Assembly (NCBI GenBank): GCA_900457075.1
Contig: UGYN01000002.1
Location: 2,418,001 to 2,482,000 of the forward strand
DNA: 64,000 nt
From: Serratia quinivorans
GTDB lineage: Bacteria; Pseudomonadota; Gammaproteobacteria; Enterobacterales; Enterobacteriaceae
Direction of reading: 5' to 3'
The notes beneath the pieces are model-generated. The model was not told the DNA's origin and did not search any database. It worked only from the letters and a program-made list of their open reading frames with translations. Below are positions 51,718-61,883 of this stretch, piece after piece. How positions within the stretch are numbered: the stretch's first letter is position 1; each line of letters opens with the position of its first letter. The position numbers and the translations under genes are program-made.

Positions 51718-52732
51718 AATGAAGGTATTAGTGTGCATCAAACCGGGCCAACTGAGCCAACAGCGGCGGCCAATACCGCTGCCGGGGACTGGAGAAGTCC
51801 TGCTGAAAATGTGCGCTTTGGGAGTCTGCGGTTCGGATATTCACGCTTTCCACGGACGCCAACCGATGATGCAGTACCCGGCAGTGCTGGGGCATGAAAT
51901 CAGCGCTAAAGTGGTGGCCTGCGGGCAAGATGCCGCGCTGTATCAACCCGGTCAACAGGTGGTGGTGATCCCCTATCGTCATTGTGGGCGGTGTGCGGCC
52001 TGTCGGCGTGGACGCACCACTTGCTGCACTGCTTTGTCGGTGATGGGAATTCATCGAACCGGAGCGATGCAGGAATATGTGACGGTGGCTGAAGAAGCTC
52101 TGGTGGCGGTCACGGGAATCTCTCATCTTCAGGCAGCGTTAATTGAGCCTTATGCCATTGCTGCCCATGCGGTACGGCGCAGTGGGGTGACCCACGGAGT
52201 GAGCCTGTTGGTGGTGGGGGCGGGAGCTATCGGATTAGGCATTGCGGATATCGGGCGTAGCCTGGGGGCCGAAGTGATAGTGGCAGAAGCCGATCCGCAG
52301 CGTCAGGCATTTGCTGGCGAGCAATATGGTTTTACCGACGTATTGAACCCATTAGATACCGATTTTGAGCAACAATTGCGGATGTTGACCCACGGCGATG
52401 GCCCACAGGTGATTATTGATGCGACGGGCAACCCGGCTTCCATGAACAGTCAGGTAGAACGGATCGCCGCAGGCGGGACGTTGGTGTTTGTCGGCCTGCA
52501 TACCGGTGAAGTGAGCTTCAATGACCTGGCTTTCCATAAAAGGGAATTGGAACTGCTCGGTAGCCGTGCAGCGGATCGCGAAGACTTCATCAAGGTAATC
52601 ACTTTACTGCAGCAGGGAAAAATCAGCCCGGAAAAACTGTGCACCCGGGAAATACCCTTCTCTGAATTAGATCAATATCAATTTGAACAACTCAATCAGC
52701 CAGGCAATGTGAAGTCGGTCATTCTATTTTAA
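51707..52732 (+). CDS. Zinc-dependent alcohol dehydrogenase (idonate/sorbitol dehydrogenase-like)
   Basis: Predicted 341-residue medium-chain dehydrogenase. Catalytic zinc ligands: Cys in ALGVCGSDIHAFHG and the LGHE His-Glu pair; structural zinc site HCGRCAACRRGRTTCC; NAD site LLVVGAGAIGLGIADIG. Closest in plan to L-idonate 5-dehydrogenase and other polyol or hexonate dehydrogenases. The ATG at 51707 overlaps the SDR gene by 11 bp, so the two are coupled; 51719 is a second possible start. Confidence 0.85.
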   Translation: MASEMKVLVCIKPGQLSQQRRPIPLPGTGEVLLKMCALGVCGSDIHAFHGRQPMMQYPAVLGHEISAKVVACGQDAALYQPGQQVVVIPYRHCGRCAACRRGRTTCCTALSVMGIHRTGAMQEYVTVAEEALVAVTGISHLQAALIEPYAIAAHAVRRSGVTHGVSLLVVGAGAIGLGIADIGRSLGAEVIVAEADPQRQAFAGEQYGFTDVLNPLDTDFEQQLRMLTHGDGPQVIIDATGNPASMNSQVERIAAGGTLVFVGLHTGEVSFNDLAFHKRELELLGSRAADREDFIKVITLLQQGKISPEKLCTREIPFSELDQYQFEQLNQPGNVKSVILF

Positions 52733-52778
52733 GCATCCGCAGTCGGTTACCTGAATAATTGAACTGGAGATTATTATT

Positions 52779-53766
52779 ATGAAAGGACAACTTAAGCGCT
52801 GGGTCATATTGACCTGCGCATTATTTTCTTTACTTGTTCTCAGCACGGAATCAATTTCAGCAAAATATACTATACGGGTTTCTTATGAAAATAACCCGGG
52901 TGAGCCTTTTGATCTGGCGGTAAGAAAGTGGGCTGAACTCTTTAAAGAAAAAACTAACGGCCAAGGCGAACTTATTTTGTTCCCCAGCTCTTCATTAGGA
53001 TCAAAAAAAGACGTGATGGAGCAAATCAAGCTGGGGAGTGCGATGATCACCCTGGCAGATGGGGCCTTTTTTGCCGACTATATACCCGATTTCGGCATTA
53101 TGATGGGGCCGTATCTGGGGCGCGATTACAACGATATTTTCACCTTGACCAAAACGCCCTGGTTTACCGACCTGTCACGTCAACTGGACGACAAAGGGTT
53201 TCATATCCTGGCGGCTAACTGGCTGTACGGTATCCGCCAGATGGTGGTGAACAAACCCATTCATACCCCGGCGGACCTGAAAGGCGTAAAAATCCGCGTC
53301 GCCAACAGCCGTATCTTTATTGAAGCCATCAAGGCGATGGGGGGCAACCCCAACCCCCATGCCATTGGGCGAAGTGTATACCGCGTTGACTACCGGAGTG
53401 ATCGACGGTGCGGAAAACCCAATCCCGGTACTGTACGGCCAAAAGCTTTTTGAACCGGCCAGGTACCTGATCATGACCGGGCATATTGATAATGTCACCC
53501 AACTGATCATTGGTCAGAAATATTACAGCCAACTTCCTGATGAGATTAAAAAAGCGTTAACGCTATCCTGTGAGGAAGCCGGTAATTATATGACCAGGTT
53601 AATTATCCAGGCTGATAAGCAAGATCGGGAAAAAATGAAAGCGGCGGGCGTGACGGTGATTGAGGTTGACCGTGAATTATTCCGGCAGGCGTCAAAGTCG
53701 GCCTATCAGAAATTCCCGGAATGGACGCCGGGATTATATGACAAGCTTCAGGGCTATTTAGAATAA
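52779..53766 (+). pseudogene. TRAP transporter solute-binding protein DctP (one frameshift as written)
   Basis: Two frames meet at a run of six G (53339-53344); with five, one protein of about 329 residues is read. Signal peptide (to SISA-KYTIRVSYEN), then the DctP fold: FPSSSLGSKKDVMEQIKLGSAMI, LKGVKIRVANS with the conserved Arg that binds a carboxylate, and MGATPTPMPLGEVYTALTTGVIDGAENP. The Arg suggests an organic-acid ligand, matching a sugar-acid pathway. It works with the DctQ and DctM proteins encoded next. The break is probably a base-call error. Confidence 0.85.
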
Positions 53767-53820
53767 TTGACTGCCATTCTTTGACAACTTCCGCTGCATC
53801 GCACCGGGGGAGTGATAATC

Positions 53821-54291
53821 ATGATCCGAAAGTTATTGGTTAATCTTGACGATATTCTCGCCTGCCTGGTGTTGACTGCGATTGTGGCGGTAACGGTACT
53901 GGCGGTAGTGATGCGTTACCTGGTGCATGCGCCGTTGCCCTGGGTGGAAGAGCTGCAATTAGCGCTCTATCTGTGGGCCATCATGCTGGGGGCAGTCAGC
54001 GCAATGAAGCGGCGCAAGCATGTCGGCATTGATGTTTTTGTCAATCTGTTGCCCGCAAGTGCCCGCCGGCTGGTGCTTTATTGGAACGATGCCTTGAGCA
54101 TAGTTGTCTTGCTGTCGTTTGCCTGGCTTGGTTTGATGCTGGCGGAAGGTGCGGGAGAAAAGATCACCCCGATCCTCGGTATTCGTTACCGCTGGATCGA
54201 TATGGCGATCCCGGTGGGGTTATTGCTGATGGTGCTGCAATTGGTCGTCAACCTATGTTACCGCGACAAACGCATGGGAGAATCATCATGA
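53821..54291 (+). CDS. TRAP transporter small membrane subunit DctQ
   Basis: Predicted 156-residue protein with four membrane helices. The signature WVEELQLALYLWAIMLGAVSAMKRRKHVGIDV is typical of DctQ. It joins the binding protein and the large permease. GGGGGAG at 53806-53812 supports the ATG at 53821. The stop overlaps the dctM start (ATGA). Confidence 0.88.
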   Translation: MIRKLLVNLDDILACLVLTAIVAVTVLAVVMRYLVHAPLPWVEELQLALYLWAIMLGAVSAMKRRKHVGIDVFVNLLPASARRLVLYWNDALSIVVLLSFAWLGLMLAEGAGEKITPILGIRYRWIDMAIPVGLLLMVLQLVVNLCYRDKRMGESS

Positions 54292-55565
54292 CGGTAGCGA
54301 TCTCCTGCATTATTTTACTGCTGGGTTTTATTAGCAGATTACCGATATTTATCAGTGTGATCCTGGCGGTATTGAGTTGGTTTTTCCTCGCGGGCGATCC
54401 CTCGCCGCTCATTGCAGCACAAAGGATCGTTGGAGCCAGTGAGAACACCACGCTGCTTGCGATCCCCTTCTTTATCTTGCTGGGCAATTTGTTGAATTAC
54501 ACCGGTATTACCCGAAGAATGCTGACGCTGGCGGAATTACTGACGCGCAAATTCTACGGCGGACTGGCGCAGGCCAATGTGCTACTCAGTACCTTGATGG
54601 GCGGCCTTTCGGCCTCCAGTTTGGCGGACTGCGCCATGCTGTGCAAAATGCTGGTGCCGGAAATGACGCGCAAAGGCTACAGCAAGGCCTTCGCTACGGT
54701 GGTGACGGCGGCGGGGTCGTTGATCACGCCAATCATCCCGCCGGGTATTGCCCTGATTATTTACGGCTATGTGGCTGATGTGTCGATCGGCAAAATGTTT
54801 CTGGCGGGTATCGTGCCGGGAATATTGTGCTGTGCGGCGCTGATGCTGACTATTCGCCATCTTTCCCGGCGGCGCAATTACCAGGCCAGTAATACCGATG
54901 CACCGAACTGTCGCGAGCTTGGGCAAGCGCTGTGGCAGGCGATGCCGGCGCTTGTTCTGGTGCTGGTGATTATCGGCGGGATCCGCATCGGTGCTTTCAC
55001 ACCGACCGAAGCGGGGGCGATTGCGGTGGTGTTTGCCATTGGCATCGGCCTGTTTTTCACCCGTGAAATGAAGGTGGCCGATATCGGTGAGGCCCTGTTG
55101 GATACGGCCGCTTCTACGGCGGGTATTATGCTCATTATCATGGCCTGCTCAGCATTCGCCTGGATATTGAGTTGGGAACGAACCGCCCAGACGGTCGCGG
55201 AGATGATTACGTCACTGTCGGATAACCCGCTGATGTTCCTGTTGGCGCTCAACCTGTTTTTACTGGTCCTGGGGATGTTTATTGAAGGTAATGCGGCAAT
55301 TATCGTGTTGGTACCGCTGCTGATGCCAACGGTGAAGGCTCTGGGGATCGATCCGATCCAATTTGGCATTCTGATCATTCTTAACCTGGCGATTGGCAGC
55401 CTGACACCGCCGATGGGCACCATTATGTTTATTGCCAATTCGATTACCGGTACCCAGGTTTCTGCCTTTATCAAAGAGGTCTGGCCGCTGTTACTGGCAT
55501 TGCTGACGGTATTGCTGTTGGTGACGCTGGTACCGGCGATTTCGACCTTTTTACCTGGGCTATAG
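54288..55565 (+). CDS. TRAP transporter large permease DctM
   Basis: Predicted 425-residue membrane protein with twelve helices, the ion-coupled channel of a tripartite transporter. Family signatures: LLAIPFFILLGNLLNYTGITRR, GGLSASSLADCAMLCKMLVPEM, GSLITPIIPPGIALIIYGYVADVSIGKMFLAG, and FGILIILNLAIGSLTPPMGTIMF. Uptake is driven by a sodium or proton gradient. ATG at 54288 overlaps the dctQ stop. The long alternative frame opening at 54081 is rejected. Confidence 0.9.
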   Translation: MTVAISCIILLLGFISRLPIFISVILAVLSWFFLAGDPSPLIAAQRIVGASENTTLLAIPFFILLGNLLNYTGITRRMLTLAELLTRKFYGGLAQANVLLSTLMGGLSASSLADCAMLCKMLVPEMTRKGYSKAFATVVTAAGSLITPIIPPGIALIIYGYVADVSIGKMFLAGIVPGILCCAALMLTIRHLSRRRNYQASNTDAPNCRELGQALWQAMPALVLVLVIIGGIRIGAFTPTEAGAIAVVFAIGIGLFFTREMKVADIGEALLDTAASTAGIMLIIMACSAFAWILSWERTAQTVAEMITSLSDNPLMFLLALNLFLLVLGMFIEGNAAIIVLVPLLMPTVKALGIDPIQFGILIILNLAIGSLTPPMGTIMFIANSITGTQVSAFIKEVWPLLLALLTVLLLVTLVPAISTFLPGL

Positions 55566-55607
55566 CTTTGTAAACAGTGGGAGAATACTATTTCAGAAAT
55601 ACCACTT

Positions 55608-56300
55608 ATGAGATCCGTTATGAGTCGGCTGCTGTTGGATCGGGAAAAACCCGTCAAGATGCAAATTTACCATTGGCTGAAAGAACGCATTATTTATGGT
55701 GAGTTTGCGCCGGGAATGATTCTGGAAAAAAACGAACTCGCGCATCAATTGAATGTATCGCCCACGCCATTGCGAGAAGCTTTGATTTTGTTGAAGCATG
55801 ACAACTTCATCGATATGGTGCCGAACCTGCATACACGGGTAAAACTGATAGAAGTCAAACGGGTAGAAGAGAACGCTTTTATCCGTGCGGCACTGGAAGG
55901 CGCGGTCGTCGAGCAATTGGCATTAAGCGGTATCAGTAAAGCGGTGGAAAAAGCCTGTCAAAAACTGATCGATAGCCAGCTTGGCGCTTTTGACAAGCAG
56001 GACTACGCCAGCGTGTTTCGTTTTGATCTGGAGTTCCACCACCGGTTGGTCGACCAGCTGGCGCTGGATTCGCTGTGGGATAATCTGTATGCCAATCGCG
56101 CCCATCTGGATCGCGCTCGCCAGTGTTCACCGGTGAATGTGGCAGGTATTCGCCGCTCCATAGAACAACATCAGCAACTGCTGCAGTTGATCGTCAGTGG
56201 GCAGGTGCAACCCGCGCGGGAACTGATTAAAGCCCATGTTTGGTCAGTGTTTGATGATTTGAAACAGATCGCACCGGAATACCTGAGCCGCGATCATTGA
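55608..56300 (+). CDS. GntR family regulator (FadR/FCD subgroup)
   Basis: Predicted 230-residue regulator. Winged helix at about 20-80 (LKERIIYGEFAPGMILEKNELAHQLNVSPTPLREALILLKHD), then an all-helical FCD ligand domain with the metal ligands Asp and His in RFDLEFHHRL and later His in EQHQQLL and KAHVWSV. FCD regulators commonly sense sugar acids and repress the pathway gene set. It ends the cassette and probably binds the palindrome at 49746. Start 55608 or 55620. Confidence 0.87.
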   Translation: MRSVMSRLLLDREKPVKMQIYHWLKERIIYGEFAPGMILEKNELAHQLNVSPTPLREALILLKHDNFIDMVPNLHTRVKLIEVKRVEENAFIRAALEGAVVEQLALSGISKAVEKACQKLIDSQLGAFDKQDYASVFRFDLEFHHRLVDQLALDSLWDNLYANRAHLDRARQCSPVNVAGIRRSIEQHQQLLQLIVSGQVQPARELIKAHVWSVFDDLKQIAPEYLSRDH

Positions 56301-56351
56301 TTTTCCTGCCGCTTGGCTCCATGTTAGATATTCATACGCATTTTAAGGCCT

Positions 56352-56367
56352 GCCCGCTGCGGCGGGC
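56352..56367 (+). terminator. GC hairpin between the GntR gene and prlC
   Basis: GCCCGC/GCGGGC stem with a 4-base loop, about 50 bp after the GntR stop; no U-run follows. Confidence 0.5.
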
Positions 56368-56391
56368 CCCAACGCTAATCAGGACTGCCCT

Positions 56392-58434
56392 ATGACAAAT
56401 CCGTTGCTGACCCCGTTTTCCCTGCCACCGTTTTCCGCCATTCGCCCAGAAGATATCGTGCCTGCGGTGCAATCCGCCTTGGCCGATTGCCGCGCTGCGG
56501 TAGAGCGCGTTGTCGCGCAGCCGGGGCCATTCACCTGGGATAACCTGTGTCAGCCGCTGGCGGAGTCTGACGATCGCCTGTCGCGCATCTGGTCGCCGGT
56601 GGGGCATCTGAACTCGGTGAAAAACAGCCCGGAACTGCGTGCCGCCTATGAGCAGGCGCTGCCGTTGCTGTCTGAATACGGCACCTGGGTTGGGCAACAC
56701 GAAGGTTTGTATCAGGCGTACCGCAGCCTGAAAGAAGGCGAAGCCTTCAATCAACTGACTGCACCACAGCGCAAGTCGGTAGAAAATGCGCTGCGTGATT
56801 TTGAGCTGTCGGGCATCGGCCTGTCGCCGGAAAAACAGCGTCGCTATGGTGAAATCGTCGCGCGTCTGTCCGAGCTGGGTTCTACCTACAGCAACAACGT
56901 GCTCGACGCCACCATGGGCTGGAGCAAGCTGATTACCAATGAAACCGAGCTGAGCGGCCTGCCGGAAAGCGCGTTGGCCCAGGCTCAGGCGATGGCGCAG
57001 GCCAAAGAGCAGGACGGTTGGCTGCTGACGCTGGATATGCCGAGCTATCTGCCGGTACTGACCTACGGCGACAACCGCGCACTGCGTGAAGAGATGTATC
57101 GCGCCTTCGCTACCCGCGCTTCCGATCAGGGGCCGAATGCCGGTAAGTGGGACAACAGCGAAGTGATGGCGGAAACGCTGGCGCTGCGCCATGAACTGGC
57201 CCAACTGCTGGGCTTTGACAGCTACGCCGACAAATCGCTGGCGACCAAAATGGCGGAAAACCCGGAGCAGGTGCTCGGTTTCCTCAGCGATCTGGCCAAG
57301 CGTGCCCGTCCACAGGCCGAGCAGGAATTGGCGCAGCTGCGCGCCTTCGCCAAACAGCATTACGGCGTAGATGAACTGGAAGCCTGGGACATTACCTATT
57401 ACGGCGAAAAACAGAAACAACACCTGTTCTCGATCAGCGACGAGCAACTGCGCCCGTACTTCCCGGAACAGCGGGTGGTGGAAGGGCTGTTCGAAGTGGT
57501 CAAACGCATTTACGGCATCACCGCCAAAGAGCGCAAGGATGTGGATACCTGGCATCCAGAGGTGCGCTTCTTTGATCTGTTCGATGCTAACGGCGAGCTG
57601 CGCGGCAGCTTCTACCTTGACCTGTATGCGCGTGAAAACAAACGTGGCGGGGCGTGGATGGACGACTGCGTCGGCAGCCTGCGCAAGGCCAACGGCGAAC
57701 TGCAAAAACCGGTCGCCTACCTGACCTGTAACTTTAACCGTCCGTTGGGCGACAAGCCGGCGCTGTTCACCCATAACGAAGTGACCACCTTGTTCCACGA
57801 GTTCGGCCACGGTCTGCACCATATGCTGACCCAGATCGACACCGCAGGCGTCTCCGGCATCAGCGGTGTGCCATGGGATGCGGTCGAACTGCCAAGCCAG
57901 TTTATGGAAAACTGGTGCTGGGAGCCGGAAGCGCTCGCGTTTATCTCCGGCCACTATCAGAGCGGTGAGCCGCTGCCGAAAGAGATGCTCGACAAGCTGC
58001 TGGCCGCCAAAAATTACCAGGCGGCGCTGTTTATTCTGCGTCAGTTGGAATTCGGCCTGTTCGACTTCCGCATGCACGCCGAATACAACCCTTCAAGCGG
58101 CGCGCAGATCCTGCCAACCTTGGCGGAAGTGAAGAAAATGGTGGCGGTGGTACCTTCACCAAGCTGGGGCCGTTTCCCACATGCTTTCAGCCATATCTTC
58201 GCTGGCGGCTACGCGGCGGGCTACTACAGCTACCTGTGGGCGGAAGTGCTGTCGGCCGATGCCTATTCGCGCTTTGAGGAAGAGGGGATTTTTAACGCCG
58301 AAACCGGTAAATCCTTCCTCGACAACATCCTGTCGCGCGGCGGTTCGGAAGAGCCGATGGAACTGTTCAAACGCTTCCGTGGCCGTGAGCCGCAGCTGGA
58401 TGCTATGCTGCGCCATTACGGCATTAAAGGATAA
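56392..58434 (+). CDS. prlC: Oligopeptidase A
   Basis: Predicted 680-residue M3-family metallopeptidase, identical in length to E. coli PrlC (OpdA). Zinc motif HEFGH in [15 protein letters not shown] near residue 470, third ligand Glu in NWCWEPEAL. It degrades short peptides, including signal-peptide fragments, in the cytosol. It lies 8 bp before rsmJ, the same pair as in E. coli. A 581-codon frame on the opposite strand is only its shadow. Confidence 0.95.
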   Translation: MTNPLLTPFSLPPFSAIRPEDIVPAVQSALADCRAAVERVVAQPGPFTWDNLCQPLAESDDRLSRIWSPVGHLNSVKNSPELRAAYEQALPLLSEYGTWVGQHEGLYQAYRSLKEGEAFNQLTAPQRKSVENALRDFELSGIGLSPEKQRRYGEIVARLSELGSTYSNNVLDATMGWSKLITNETELSGLPESALAQAQAMAQAKEQDGWLLTLDMPSYLPVLTYGDNRALREEMYRAFATRASDQGPNAGKWDNSEVMAETLALRHELAQLLGFDSYADKSLATKMAENPEQVLGFLSDLAKRARPQAEQELAQLRAFAKQHYGVDELEAWDITYYGEKQKQHLFSISDEQLRPYFPEQRVVEGLFEVVKRIYGITAKERKDVDTWHPEVRFFDLFDANGELRGSFYLDLYARENKRGGAWMDDCVGSLRKANGELQKPVAYLTCNFNRPLGDKPALFTHNEVTTLFHEFGHGLHHMLTQIDTAGVSGISGVPWDAVELPSQFMENWCWEPEALAFISGHYQSGEPLPKEMLDKLLAAKNYQAALFILRQLEFGLFDFRMHAEYNPSSGAQILPTLAEVKKMVAVVPSPSWGRFPHAFSHIFAGGYAAGYYSYLWAEVLSADAYSRFEEEGIFNAETGKSFLDNILSRGGSEEPMELFKRFRGREPQLDAMLRHYGIKG

Positions 58435-58442
58435 CCCCACCG

Positions 58443-59189
58443 GTGAGCGTGTGTTTATTGTGTGAAGAAGGCGCCGACCCCGGCGCCTTGTCTATTCTGG
58501 CGCAGCGCTGGCAGTTAACTTCGGACGACGAGGCGCTGATGGCGCTGGTATTGACGCCCGAACGGCTGGAGCTGCGCAAGCGTGACGAACCCAAACTCGG
58601 GGCGATCTACGTTGATTTTGTCTCTGGCGCCATGGCGCATCGGCGCAAATTTGGCGGCGGGCGCGGTGAAGCGGTGGCGAAGGCGGTTGGCATCAAGGGC
58701 AGTTACCGGCCTGACGTGGTAGACGCCACTGCCGGCCTGGGGCGCGATGCCTTTGTGCTGGCCTCTCTGGGTTGCCGGGTGCGGATGCTGGAGCGTAATC
58801 CGGTGGTGGCGGCATTGCTGGATGACGGCCTGCAGCGTGGCTATCAGGATGCGGAGATCGGCCCATGGCTGCGTGAGCGCATGACGCTGTTGCATGCCTC
58901 CAGCCTGACGGCGTTGGGGGATATTGATCCACGGCCGGAGGTGGTTTATCTCGATCCGATGTACCCGCATAAGCAGAAAAGTGCGTTGGTGAAAAAGGAG
59001 ATGCGGGTGTTCCAGTCGCTGGTGGGCAGCGATGATGACGCCGATGGCCTGCTGGAACCGGCACGTCGTCTGGCGACCAAGCGCGTGGTGGTGAAACGCC
59101 CGGATTATGCCCCGCCGTTGGCAAATGTGCAGGCGCATGCGGCGTCGACGACCAAGAGTCACCGTTTCGATATCTACATGCCCGTGTAA
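58443..59189 (+). CDS. rsmJ: 16S rRNA (guanine(1516)-N2)-methyltransferase RsmJ
   Basis: Predicted 248-residue methyltransferase starting with GTG, 8 bp after prlC. The SAM site is in [19 protein letters not shown], the late motif is [21 protein letters not shown], matching RsmJ (YhiQ), which methylates G1516 of 16S rRNA. Co-transcription with prlC is conserved in enterics. Confidence 0.93.
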   Translation: MSVCLLCEEGADPGALSILAQRWQLTSDDEALMALVLTPERLELRKRDEPKLGAIYVDFVSGAMAHRRKFGGGRGEAVAKAVGIKGSYRPDVVDATAGLGRDAFVLASLGCRVRMLERNPVVAALLDDGLQRGYQDAEIGPWLRERMTLLHASSLTALGDIDPRPEVVYLDPMYPHKQKSALVKKEMRVFQSLVGSDDDADGLLEPARRLATKRVVVKRPDYAPPLANVQAHAASTTKSHRFDIYMPV

Positions 59190-59338
59190 ATATTTATGCC
59201 CGCGGGCTCAGAGTGCTGAGTTCGCGGTTCAATCTGATCTACCTCCCAATTCTCTGAATCCGCTTGAAATCCCTCTGGCAAAAATGCCAACCAGATCGCA
59301 TGATTCCTGTTCATTTCCACTCCTATAATTAGATGATA

Positions 59339-61239
59339 ATGAAGAAGACACTCCTTGCCGTTTTGCTTTGCCTGGGTACCTCTGCGATGGCCTCTGAACC
59401 TGTCAATATCACCATTCTTGGCACTTCCGATCTGCACGGCACCTTTGTGCCCTGGGATTATTCTACCGATACCGCCAATCTGGCCGGCAGCCTGAGCCAA
59501 ATTGCCACTCAGGTGCATCAGGTGCGCGCCCAGCAGCCGAACGTGATCCTGGTCGATGCCGGTGACACCATTCAGGGCAACTTTGTCGAGACCTTTAAAA
59601 ACGACAAAACCAGCCCGATGATCCTCGGCTTTAACGCGCTGGACTATGACGTCTGGGTGATGGGTAATCACGAATTCGACTTCGGCCTCAAACCGCTTTC
59701 CACTTCACTCCAATCAATTCAAAGGCACGGCATTGGCCGGCAACATTCTCTGGGACAGCGGTAAGCCCTACCTGCCGGCGTATAAAATCATTGAACGCCA
59801 GGGAGTGAAAATTGGCATTATCGGCATGGATACGCCGATGACTGCCGAATTCGCCAAAGGCCACCGACCGGGTGAAAGGACTGAACTTTACCGATCCGGT
59901 GCAGGCGGTGAAGCAGGTGATCCAGCAGATCCAGGGGCAAGTGGACGCCATCGTGCTGGTGGCACACATGGGGATCGACAACGAGAACCAGCGGCCGGGG
60001 ACCGGCGTGGGCGATATTGCCAGGGCCAACCCGGAACTGGCGGCGATCGTCGCCGGGCATATGCACGTAAAAGTCGATAAAGAAGTGATTAACGGCGTGA
60101 TCGTCACCGAACCGGACAAATATGGTCGCGCGCTGTCACGCATCGATCTGCAGTTTGAGCAGCACAACGGCAAGTACGTGCTGATCAACAAAGACAGTTA
60201 CACCTACCCGATTAAAGGCATCGCCTCGGATAAAAAACTCGAAGAGATTTATCAGCCGTACCACAAGATTTTGCGCGCTAACGCCAACCGACCGATTGCC
60301 CAGCTCAGCGGCCAGGATCTGGTACCGCCGGATGCGGTGAAGGGCATTCCGCAGGTGCACGTGCAGGATACCGGTATCAGCAAGCTGTATCAGGAAGCCG
60401 GGCATTACTATGCACCGCAGGCGCAGGTGATCGCGTTGCAGATTGATAACGACCGCCCGAAGCTGAACGTCGGTACCATCACCGCCAAGGACATTGCCTT
60501 TAACTACCAATATGCCGGCGGTGAGATCACCGTCTATCAGCTCAGCGGCAAAGAATTGAAGAAGTATATGGAATGGTCGGCGGGCTACTTCAATCAGCTG
60601 CATGACGGTGACGTGACCTACAGTTTTAACCCGCAGCGTCGCGCGTCCAAATATTCCACCAATGATTTCTTCGATGGCGTGACCTACAAAATCGACCTGC
60701 GCCAACCGGCCGGGCAGCGCATCCGTGACCTGAAAATGGCCGACGGCACGCCGGTGACGGACAGCACGCCAATCCGTCTGGGAATGAACAGCTACCGCAT
60801 GGGGCACCTGACGCAAAAAGGCGGCGCGCTGGAAGGCATGCAGTTCCCGGTGCTGTCTGACAGCAAGGTGGAATACGGTGAAGAGGCCGGTACCATCCGC
60901 AATCTGACCATTCGCTATCTGACCGAGGTGAAAAAGGGCCAGTATCAGGGGCAGGCGGTGCAGCGCTGGCAGTTGGTCGGGCTGGAAGGCTACGAACGTG
61001 AGCGCAAAATCGTCGAAAAACTGCTGAACGACGGCAAAATCAGCGTACCCACCAGTGAAGATGGGCGTTACGGCAACGTGGCGTCGTTCAACGTGAAAGG
61101 GTTACTGTTCAGCGAGCCGCAGGCCCGTCAGCAGCAACAAGCCGCGTTGCAGGCACAGTTGAGCGCCGCCAGCGATCCGCTGGTGAAGAAGCGTTTGAGT
61201 GACCAGTTGGTGATTATCGAGGCGATTAACAAAGCCTGA
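59339..61239 (+). pseudogene. Bifunctional metallophosphatase/5'-nucleotidase family protein (two frameshifts as written)
   Basis: Three frames form one protein of about 633 residues after removing one C at 59710-59711 and one at 59861-59862. Signal peptide (to AMA-SEPVN), N-terminal two-metal phosphatase domain with TSDLHG (DxH), VDAGDTIQG (GD), MGNHEFDFG (GNHE) and IVAGHMHVK (GHxH), then a C-terminal 5'-nucleotidase domain (GGEITVYQLSGKELKKYMEWS, LGMNSYRMG). The family hydrolyses nucleotides in the periplasm to salvage nucleosides and phosphate. The start could be 59333 or 59339. Probably intact in the organism. Confidence 0.85.
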
Positions 61240-61249
61240 GGGTGATAAC

Positions 61250-61275
61250 GGGCTCGGCATGTGAATGCTGAGCCC
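61250..61275. terminator. Bidirectional hairpin between convergent genes
   Basis: Stem of eleven pairs GGGCTCGGCAT/ATGCTGAGCCC (one G-T) with a 4-base loop, 10 bp past the nucleotidase stop and 8 bp before the end of the convergent SIS gene. Confidence 0.7.
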
Positions 61276-61283
61276 TATCGGCA

Positions 61284-61883
61284 CTAATTCCCCTGCCGTA
61301 AACGCTTGCCGACGTCACCGCCCGGGTGTACCGCCAGCAGCGTTTCCTTGTCGTAGCCACTGCGCTCCATCAGACAGGCGCAGGCGGCATCGAAAATCGC
61401 CAATACCAGCACGATAGAAGTCGTTGCCAGCATGTTCAACGGATCTATCTCATTTTCAACCCCGGTGCGGACCGTTAACTGAGCCGCCTGAGCGATCGCC
61501 GAATCCGGGTTTTCCGTCACGCCAATCACGGTTACGCCCTTGGCCTGCAGCGTCGGCAGCAGGCGGGTCAACTCGTCGGAATTGCCGCCGCGTGAAATCA
61601 GAATAATCAGATCATCACCACGCAGAAAACCCAGATCGCCGTGCGCCGCATCGGTGGCGTTCAGATAAATAGCCGGTCGCTCCACGCAGGTTAGCATATG
61701 GGCAATCTTGCGTGCCGCGATGCCGGAAGTGCCAACGCCGGTGACCACAATCTTGCCCCGACACGCTGCCAGCAAGGTCAGCAACCGTTGCCAGGTTTGT
61801 GGGTCGATGCGCTGGCCCAACTGCGCCAGCTCCCGGCTGTAAATTGCCCAGGCCTGCGTTGCCCGTTGCCATTCCTGCTGCAT
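61284..61883 (-). CDS. SIS domain sugar-phosphate isomerase (KpsF/GutQ-like)
   Basis: Predicted 199-residue protein with one SIS domain and no CBS pair. Signatures: VVTGVGTSGIAARKIAHML, DAAHGDLGFL, ILISRGGNSDELTRLLP, and AVHPGGDVGKRL. KpsF/GutQ relatives convert ribulose-5-phosphate and arabinose-5-phosphate; short forms such as this are found in sugar operons. Its start overlaps the end of the FGGY kinase gene (TGATG), so it is coupled to a pentulose kinase and likely acts on its product. Confidence 0.82.
   Translation of the reverse strand: MQQEWQRATQAWAIYSRELAQLGQRIDPQTWQRLLTLLAACRGKIVVTGVGTSGIAARKIAHMLTCVERPAIYLNATDAAHGDLGFLRGDDLIILISRGGNSDELTRLLPTLQAKGVTVIGVTENPDSAIAQAAQLTVRTGVENEIDPLNMLATTSIVLVLAIFDAACACLMERSGYDKETLLAVHPGGDVGKRLRQGN

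Noticed and set aside
56332..58077. 581-codon open frame on the minus strand
   Set aside because: It lies entirely opposite prlC, which has full family motifs; the long frame is a by-product of GC-rich codons on the real strand.
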